In this document: in pieces, positions 6,557-10,882 of the stretch
Layout of the letters: each line of letters starts with the position of its first letter
Numbering within the stretch: position 1 is the first letter of the stretch
Assembly (NCBI GenBank): GCA_038924245.1
Contig: JBCKVB010000041.1
Coordinates: 1 to 10,882, forward strand
Source: SURF-13 sp038924245
Lineage (GTDB): Bacteria > Pseudomonadota > Gammaproteobacteria > SURF-13
Direction of reading: 5' to 3'
Length of the DNA stretch: 10,882 nucleotides
The notes under the pieces: model-generated
Told to the model about the DNA's origin: nothing
What the model saw: only the letters and a program-made list of their open reading frames with translations
The model's database searches: none
Translations under genes and position numbers: made by a program

Positions 6557-8740
6557 ATGAATCAGACTGCTCCAACCCCTGCCCCTTCTGCTATCTCGAC
6601 CCCAACCGCATCATCGTCACGGGTAAACTCACAGTGGACTATCGGGACGGGAGGGAAAGATTTGACCTACAATCCCGAACGCGCACTGGAACTGCTTCGA
6701 ACCGGCTTAGGCCGCGCTGACGCCGCTTTCCGCGATGGCCAAGAAGACGCGATTCGCCACATCGTCGACGGACATGGCCGCCTGCTGGTCGTTCAAAAGA
6801 CTGGCTGGGGAAAGAGCTTCGTCTACTTCATCGCGACCAAACTGCTGCGTGAATCCGGTGCCGGTCCCACGCTGTTGATCTCGCCGCTGTTGGCGCTGAT
6901 GCGAAACCAGATCGCTGCGGCAGAGCAAATGGGAGTTCGCGCCGCGACGATAAATTCAGACAACGTGGACGACTGGTCTGCAGTTGAAGCCAAGCTGGCC
7001 CGTGGCGAAATAGATATTCTTTTGATCTCGCCTGAACGATTGGCAAACGAGCGCTTCCGTACGCAGGTCCTGGCCGGCATCGCCGCGCAGATTTCGATGC
7101 TGGTCATCGACGAGGCGCATTGTATTTCCGACTGGGGTCACGACTTCCGCCCTCACTATCGCCTGTTGGAACGGATTGTCAAAACGCTGCCGCCCAACCT
7201 GCGACTCCTCGCCACCACTGCGACGGCGAACAATCGCGTGATGGATGACCTTGCTGCAGTGCTCGGTCCAAAGCTGGACGTCTCGCGTGGCGACTTAAAT
7301 CGGCCCTCTCTTTCCCTGCAGACTATCCGCCTGCCCAGCCAGGCCGAGCGCCTTGCCTGGATGGCAGAGCAACTGGCCACGCTGCAAGGCCACGGCATCA
7401 TTTACACGCTGACGGTGCGCGACGCGAACCAAGTCGCCGACTGGCTCAAGACTCGGGGCTTCAATGTCGAGGCATACACGGGCGAAACGGGCGACCGTCG
7501 AGAAGCGCTGGAGCAGGCTCTTCTCAACAATGAAGTCAAGGCGTTGGTCGCAACGACGGCGTTGGGCATGGGCTACGACAAGCCCGATCTGGCGTTCGTC
7601 ATCCATTACCAAATGCCAGGTTCCGTGGTCGCGTACTACCAGCAAGTGGGACGTGCTGGGCGCGCGCTGGACTCCGCCTACGGTGTGCTGCTCAGCGGCC
7701 TGGAAGAGTCGGACATCACCGATTGGTTTATCCGCAGCGCCTTCCCGACCCGCCAAGAAGTCGCCGATGTCTTGGGCGCACTTGAGGAAGAAGAAAACGG
7801 TCTGTCCGTCCCGGAGCTGCTCAGTCACGTCAATCTGAGCAAGGGCCGCGTCGACAAGACGATCGCACTGCTCTCCCTCGAAGCGCCAGCGCCCATCGCC
7901 AAACAGGGCACCAAGTGGCAGCTCACTGCTGCCACGCTGAGTGAGGCGTTCTGGGCGCGAGCCGAACGACTCACCGCCCTGCGGCGTGACGAACATCAAC
8001 AAATGCAGGAGTACGTCAACCTGCCCTTTGGCGACCACATGGGCTTTCTGATCGGCGCGCTCGACGGCGATCCAAGTGTCGTCACCGAGCCTGCGCTGCC
8101 CCCACTGCCGACAGGGGTGGATGAGGGATTGGTTCGGGACGCAATCGCTTTCCTCAGGCGAACCAGCCTGCCGATTGAACCTCGCAAGAAGTGGCCAGTG
8201 GGAGGAATGCCCCAATATGGAATCAGCAGCAATTCAAATATCACCCACCAAGCGCAGCCCGGTAAGGCCCTGTGCGTTTGGGGTGATGCCGGTTGGGGCG
8301 GCTTGGTTCGACAAGGCAAGTACCACGACTACAAGTTTGCCGACGACCTTGTCGCGGCTTGCGTGAAGATGGTTCGGGAGTGGAACCCTCAGCCCAAACC
8401 AACTTGGGTGACCTGCGTTCCATCGCTACGGCACCCCGATCTCGTACCGAATTTTGCGAAACGCTTGGCCGCAGCGCTGGTTCTGCCGTTTAATATGGTC
8501 ATTGCGAAAACAGACAACAGGCCCGAACAGAAAACAATGGCAAACAGTACACAGCAGGCGCGCAATATCGACGGCTCGCTCGCTCTCAACGGTCAGCCGG
8601 TACCCCACGGGCCGGTGATCTTGGTCGACGACATGGTGGACTCACGCTGGACGCTGACAGTTGCCGCATGGTTGTTGCGCAAGAGCGGAAGTGGCGCTGT
8701 CTGGCCGATGGCGCTTTCTCAAGCGGGGCACGACGAATGA
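6557..8740 (+). CDS. RecQ-type DNA helicase fused to a phosphoribosyltransferase domain
   Basis: A 727-residue fusion protein. Residues about 38-400 are a superfamily 2 RecQ-like helicase: FRDGQEDAI (58-66), Walker A TGWGKS (82-87), ISPLLALMRNQ (108-118), DEAH box (185-188) in VIDEAHCISDWGHDFRPHY, LLATTATAN (217-225) and motif VI QQVGRAGR (362-369). A winged-helix-like part follows (about 395-460). The cysteines that bind zinc in classical RecQ are absent: MQEYVNLPFGDHMGFLIGAL (483-502) occupies their place. Residues about 568-727 form a PRTase-like domain with VILVDDMVDSRWTL (687-700), the usual PRPP-binding loop but with Ser-Arg where Thr-Gly is common. It overlaps the DprA gene by ATGA. 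ATG 6557 has no clear Shine-Dalgarno; TTG 6662 is preceded by GGGAGGG and would give 692 residues, dropping a low-complexity leader. A role in anti-phage defence or DNA processing is inferred. Confidence 0.88.
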   Translation: MNQTAPTPAPSAISTPTASSSRVNSQWTIGTGGKDLTYNPERALELLRTGLGRADAAFRDGQEDAIRHIVDGHGRLLVVQKTGWGKSFVYFIATKLLRESGAGPTLLISPLLALMRNQIAAAEQMGVRAATINSDNVDDWSAVEAKLARGEIDILLISPERLANERFRTQVLAGIAAQISMLVIDEAHCISDWGHDFRPHYRLLERIVKTLPPNLRLLATTATANNRVMDDLAAVLGPKLDVSRGDLNRPSLSLQTIRLPSQAERLAWMAEQLATLQGHGIIYTLTVRDANQVADWLKTRGFNVEAYTGETGDRREALEQALLNNEVKALVATTALGMGYDKPDLAFVIHYQMPGSVVAYYQQVGRAGRALDSAYGVLLSGLEESDITDWFIRSAFPTRQEVADVLGALEEEENGLSVPELLSHVNLSKGRVDKTIALLSLEAPAPIAKQGTKWQLTAATLSEAFWARAERLTALRRDEHQQMQEYVNLPFGDHMGFLIGALDGDPSVVTEPALPPLPTGVDEGLVRDAIAFLRRTSLPIEPRKKWPVGGMPQYGISSNSNITHQAQPGKALCVWGDAGWGGLVRQGKYHDYKFADDLVAACVKMVREWNPQPKPTWVTCVPSLRHPDLVPNFAKRLAAALVLPFNMVIAKTDNRPEQKTMANSTQQARNIDGSLALNGQPVPHGPVILVDDMVDSRWTLTVAAWLLRKSGSGAVWPMALSQAGHDE

Positions 8741-10140
8741 TGCGCACCCTGTCCCCCAACACACAAGCGATCCTGCTCCTGACGGCGCCGCTAATCGCTG
8801 GACGCGGTACTTCGTCATCGGAGATCCTGTCGCCCGGTGAATACAAGCGCCTCGCCCGCCACTTGCGGGAGATACAGCGTCAGCCTGCGGACCTCGTATC
8901 GCCAGATGCGGCTGACCTCCTACGGGCCTGCCAACCAGTTATTGACGAAGCACGTCTGCAACGCTTGCTGGGGCGTGGATTCCTACTGAGCCAAGTCATT
9001 GAGCGCTGGCAAGCGCGCGCCATCTGGGTGGTCAGCCGTGCTGATGCAGAGTACCCTCGTCGCTTGAAGACACGGCTTCGGGAAGACGCCCCGGCAGTGA
9101 TCTACGGCTGTGGCGATATGGGCTTGCTGGAGTCGGGCGGCCTCGCCGTGGTCGGATCGCGCCATGTGGATGATTCATTGATCGACTACACGATGGCCGT
9201 TGGCCGACTCGTGGCTCGGGCTAAAAGAACGCTCGTATCAGGCGGAGCCAAGGGCATCGATCAAGCAGCCATGCGAGGTGCGTTGGGAGCTGGTGGCAAG
9301 GTCAGTGGCGTGCTTGGCGACAGCCTGGAAAAGACAACCATGAACCGCGAGCACCGCAACCTGCTGCTCGACGGCCAACTGGTACTGATCTCGCCCTACG
9401 ACCCCAGTGCGGGGTTCAACGTCGGCAACGCCATGCAGCGCAACAAGCTGATCTATGCGCTGGCGGATGCCTCATTAGTCGTCAGCTCAGATCTCAACAA
9501 GGGTGGGACTTGGGCTGGCGCGGTCGAGCAGCTCGACAAGCTCAAGTTCGTGCCCGTGTACGTTAGGTCAACGAGTGAACCCTCTGCGGGTCTCGATGCC
9601 CTGCGCAACAAGGGTGCGATTCCTTGGCCGAATCCGCAAGACACAGACGCATTTGAGGGAGTGTTCGACGTGGCAGTGCCAACCCCGGCTGCGCCTCCTC
9701 AGTCGGAGCTTTTTCTGTTTTCCAGCGATGGACAGACCGACAGCGCACCCACTGCACCAGCGGTGGCCGAGAAACCATCTGAGCCAGAGGCTCAAAGGGT
9801 GAAAAAAGCGGCTACCGTCGTGGCTCCCGACGACAAGCCAGTGGAACAGGCACCTGATCCATCGCCAATGGTCGCGCAAGAACCTGAAGCCAAGCCGAAA
9901 GTGGCCAGCCCGTTGGCGAAGACGGAATCAACACCCGCAGACGCTCGCTTTGCAGCTGTTCGCAAACGGATTCAGCTGATGCTGAAAGTCCCAATGAAAG
10001 ACGCAGAGGTCGCCGCTGCTCTGAAAGTGTCCAAGGCGCAAGCCAAAGCCTGGCTACAGCGTCTTGTCGACGAAGGGGTGATCGAGAAGCAGAAGAAGCA
10101 GGCGGTCTACATCGTCAAGCAGTCCAGCCTTTTCGAGTGA
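8737..10140 (+). CDS. DprA/Smf-like DNA-processing protein with C-terminal winged helix
   Basis: A 467-residue member of the DprA/Smf family, larger than competence DprA. An N-terminal helical part (about 1-95) precedes the Rossmann-like DprA core (about 103-310), with LAVVGSRH (136-143), SGGAKGID (168-175), the RN pair of MQRNKLIYALAD (233-244) and KGGTWAGA (255-262). A proline- and alanine-rich linker (about 313-400) leads to a winged helix (about 403-460, KDAEVAAALKVSKAQAKAWL). Canonical DprA binds single-stranded DNA and loads RecA; DprA homologues also act as antitoxin partners of PRTase toxins in ShosTA. The frame is open upstream to 8668, but ATG 8737, overlapping the helicase stop as ATGA, is the natural coupled start (ATG 8740 also possible). 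The tight coupling argues that the two products work together, perhaps with DprA restraining the PRTase. Confidence 0.88.
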   Translation: MMRTLSPNTQAILLLTAPLIAGRGTSSSEILSPGEYKRLARHLREIQRQPADLVSPDAADLLRACQPVIDEARLQRLLGRGFLLSQVIERWQARAIWVVSRADAEYPRRLKTRLREDAPAVIYGCGDMGLLESGGLAVVGSRHVDDSLIDYTMAVGRLVARAKRTLVSGGAKGIDQAAMRGALGAGGKVSGVLGDSLEKTTMNREHRNLLLDGQLVLISPYDPSAGFNVGNAMQRNKLIYALADASLVVSSDLNKGGTWAGAVEQLDKLKFVPVYVRSTSEPSAGLDALRNKGAIPWPNPQDTDAFEGVFDVAVPTPAAPPQSELFLFSSDGQTDSAPTAPAVAEKPSEPEAQRVKKAATVVAPDDKPVEQAPDPSPMVAQEPEAKPKVASPLAKTESTPADARFAAVRKRIQLMLKVPMKDAEVAAALKVSKAQAKAWLQRLVDEGVIEKQKKQAVYIVKQSSLFE

Positions 10141-10221
10141 GCTACCCCCGGTTTCAGGGACACGGGGTTAAGCACCAAGGATTATCAAGCAACATTTGAA
10201 AATACATAGATAGGGGACGCT

Positions 10222-10428
10222 ATGGCGATAAAGCCTAAAGTTGTGCACGAAGGTAAAATCTACTATTCAGTTCCTGCAACAGCAAAAATGCTCGGAACAA
10301 CAACGACGAAAGTGCGGCAATTAATGGAACCAGAGAAATTGGAATGGCAAAACTTTCGGGTCAATGGGGGGATTTATATAAGTGCCGAAAGCATTGTTGC
10401 TTATATGCGTCGACGCGAGAAAAGATGA
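10222..10428 (+). CDS. Small helix-turn-helix (excisionase/MerR-like) DNA-binding protein
   Basis: A 68-residue protein with the pattern of an HTH_17/excisionase fold: YYSVPATAKMLGTTTTKVRQ (residues 14-33), then GGIYISAESIVAYMRRR (49-65), a typical short wing plus final helix. AGGGGA a few bases upstream of ATG 10222 is a good ribosome binding site. It lies 81 bases after the DprA gene on the same strand. Codon use is more AT-rich than in the helicase and DprA genes, so it may have a separate origin. It could regulate the defence genes, or be a recombination directionality factor left by a mobile element. The fold is fairly sure, the role is not. Confidence 0.65.
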   Translation: MAIKPKVVHEGKIYYSVPATAKMLGTTTTKVRQLMEPEKLEWQNFRVNGGIYISAESIVAYMRRREKR

Positions 10429-10523
10429 ATCGCTAGGATTCTTTGTTGCTACGGTATTCAGTCGAGCCGAAATGAGCTCCGAAACATAGGGCTAAAAGGC
10501 CACAAATGCAGATGAAAGTAACG

Positions 10524-10544
10524 AAAAAGGGGGGCAGATTTATT
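10524..10544 (+). repeat. RAYT-associated repeat motif, inverted relative to the copy at 6354
   Basis: A run of five A and six G followed by CAGATTTATT matches the motif at 6354-6372 read on the opposite strand, with extra bases in the A/G run and one substitution (GGGGGC for GGGGAC). It precedes a short sequence that begins like a RAYT gene (10596), the position this motif usually has. The two copies are about 4.15 kb apart and in opposite orientation. Confidence 0.45.
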
Positions 10545-10595
10545 GCCTGTAATTTGCTAGAGTAAAAGCCTCCATTGGTCACTGGGGGTTGAGGT

Positions 10596-10634
10596 ATGCC
10601 GAGGGTAGGGCGAGTTGTATTGCCGGTGAGGTGA
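10596..10634 (+). pseudogene. RAYT transposase start remnant
   Basis: After GAGG at 10591-10594, an ATG opens a frame MPRVGRVVLP, which is the usual start of REP-associated tyrosine transposases (MPRxxRVVxPGxPHHVxQRG). After ten residues the similarity ends and the frame stops at 10634. Only the first 30 or so bases of the transposase gene are left, fused to the sequence that carries the next ORF. Identification rests on a short match plus the associated upstream motif at 10524-10544. Confidence 0.45.
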
Positions 10635-10636
10635 AC

Positions 10637-10750
10637 ATGAGTCATCGCTATAGAAAAGGGGCTTCATTCAACCGGCCATCGCGTCGTCGCCAGAGAGAAG
10701 CGCACATAGCCCACCTTTTGAAGGCATCCTCTGAGGCGTGCTGGTTATGA
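10637..10750 (+). CDS. Small basic protein coupled to the exonuclease gene (37 aa)
   Basis: A strong ribosome binding site GGTGAGGTGA (10625-10634) lies two bases before ATG 10637. The frame encodes 37 residues, MSHRYRKGASFNRPSRRRQR and then EAHIAHLLKASSEACWL, an arginine-rich N-terminal half followed by a short helix. Its TGA (10748-10750) overlaps the ATG of the exonuclease gene as ATGA, the same kind of overlap as between the helicase and DprA genes. Such coupling favours a real gene. No family is recognised. It could be a small partner or DNA-binding peptide, or only a leader ORF that helps translate the next gene. Confidence 0.5.
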   Translation: MSHRYRKGASFNRPSRRRQREAHIAHLLKASSEACWL

Positions 10751-10882
10751 CTGAGTCGTTCGATTTTGCCCCCAAGTGTTTGTCTCTCGATTTGGAGGTT
10801 GGCAAGAGCGATCATCGCATTCACCAGTTTGGCGCGGTACGTGGGGATAGTGGAAAAACTCTCTCGTTCACCAGAGGTGATC
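10747..10882 (+). CDS. DEDD-type 3'-5' exonuclease domain protein, N-terminal part (runs off the window)
   Basis: The first 45 residues are visible. CLSLDLEVGKSDHRIHQFGA (residues 11-30) matches the first exonuclease motif of the DnaQ/RNase T (DEDD) superfamily, where the Asp and Glu of D-L-E bind catalytic metal and the following strand reads RIxxxGAV. In other genomes similar N-termini belong to long proteins in which this nuclease is fused to a RecQ-like helicase; that is from memory and cannot be tested here because the gene leaves the window. The start is ATG 10747, overlapping the small ORF stop; GAGG lies at 10733-10736. An in-frame GTG at 10738 is a weaker alternative. It probably belongs to the same nucleic-acid conflict locus as the helicase-PRTase and DprA genes. 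Confidence 0.6.
   Translation, partial: MTESFDFAPKCLSLDLEVGKSDHRIHQFGAVRGDSGKTLSFTRGD

Noticed and set aside
7295..8215. 306-residue minus-strand open frame
   Set aside because: Lies entirely inside the helicase gene, whose plus-strand motifs are unmistakable; a typical antisense shadow in GC-rich coding sequence.
10146..10167. CCCCG / CGGGG hairpin after the DprA gene as terminator
   Set aside because: Five base pairs, 12-base loop, followed by TTAAGCACC rather than a T-run; too weak.
10433..10645. 70-residue minus-strand frame with a hydrophobic segment
   Set aside because: It runs through the RAYT-type motif and the RAYT start remnant on the other strand and has no supported start; the hydrophobic stretch comes from the repeat sequence.
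1..10882. CRISPR array, tRNA, rRNA or complete insertion sequence
   Set aside because: No regularly spaced direct repeats, no cloverleaf-like or rRNA sequence and no complete transposase were seen by eye; only relics of RAYT, integron and a possible IS21 end.

Overview
The window looks like an accessory stretch of a GC-rich Pseudomonadota chromosome, most likely beta- or gammaproteobacterial. This is inferred from codon choice, a degenerate integron, relics of REP-associated tyrosine transposases (RAYT) and the protein families present. No rRNA or tRNA gene and no housekeeping gene was seen, so the organism cannot be named.

Region 1 (1-3733, GC-rich). After the tail of an unrecognised gene (1-135) comes a MerR-family regulator (377-796). 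Its promoter has a long spacer with a central palindrome, and its start codon is probably leaderless or nearly so. It overlaps by ATGA a large VIT plus von Willebrand A protein (793-3153). Two small downstream ORFs (3303-3560 and 3584-3733) may belong to the same unit.

Region 2 (about 3735-5040) is abruptly AT-rich. It holds one gene for a two-pass membrane protein with a DUF697-like hydrophobic core and a repetitive amphipathic tail (3847-5031).

Region 3 (5114-6240) is a decayed mini-integron. A broken integron integrase start lies on the minus strand (5114-5283), followed by an attI-like site ending in GTTAGGC (5380-5386), one cassette gene of unknown function (from 5392, or from 5473), and an attC whose 5' half is clear but whose 3' half is degenerate.

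Region 4 (6354-10882) is the most interesting part. A RecQ-type helicase fused to a C-terminal phosphoribosyltransferase (6557-8740) overlaps by ATGA a DprA-like gene with a C-terminal winged helix (8737-10140). A 68-residue helix-turn-helix protein follows (10222-10428). After a RAYT relic come a 37-residue ORF with a strong ribosome binding site (10637-10750) and, again overlapping by ATGA, the start of a DEDD-type exonuclease gene that runs off the window. RAYT-associated motifs in opposite orientation (6354-6372 and 10524-10544) bracket the helicase, DprA and HTH genes. The PRTase plus DprA pairing recalls the ShosTA anti-phage toxin-antitoxin pair, so this is probably a defence or DNA-conflict locus, here with the PRTase built into a helicase.
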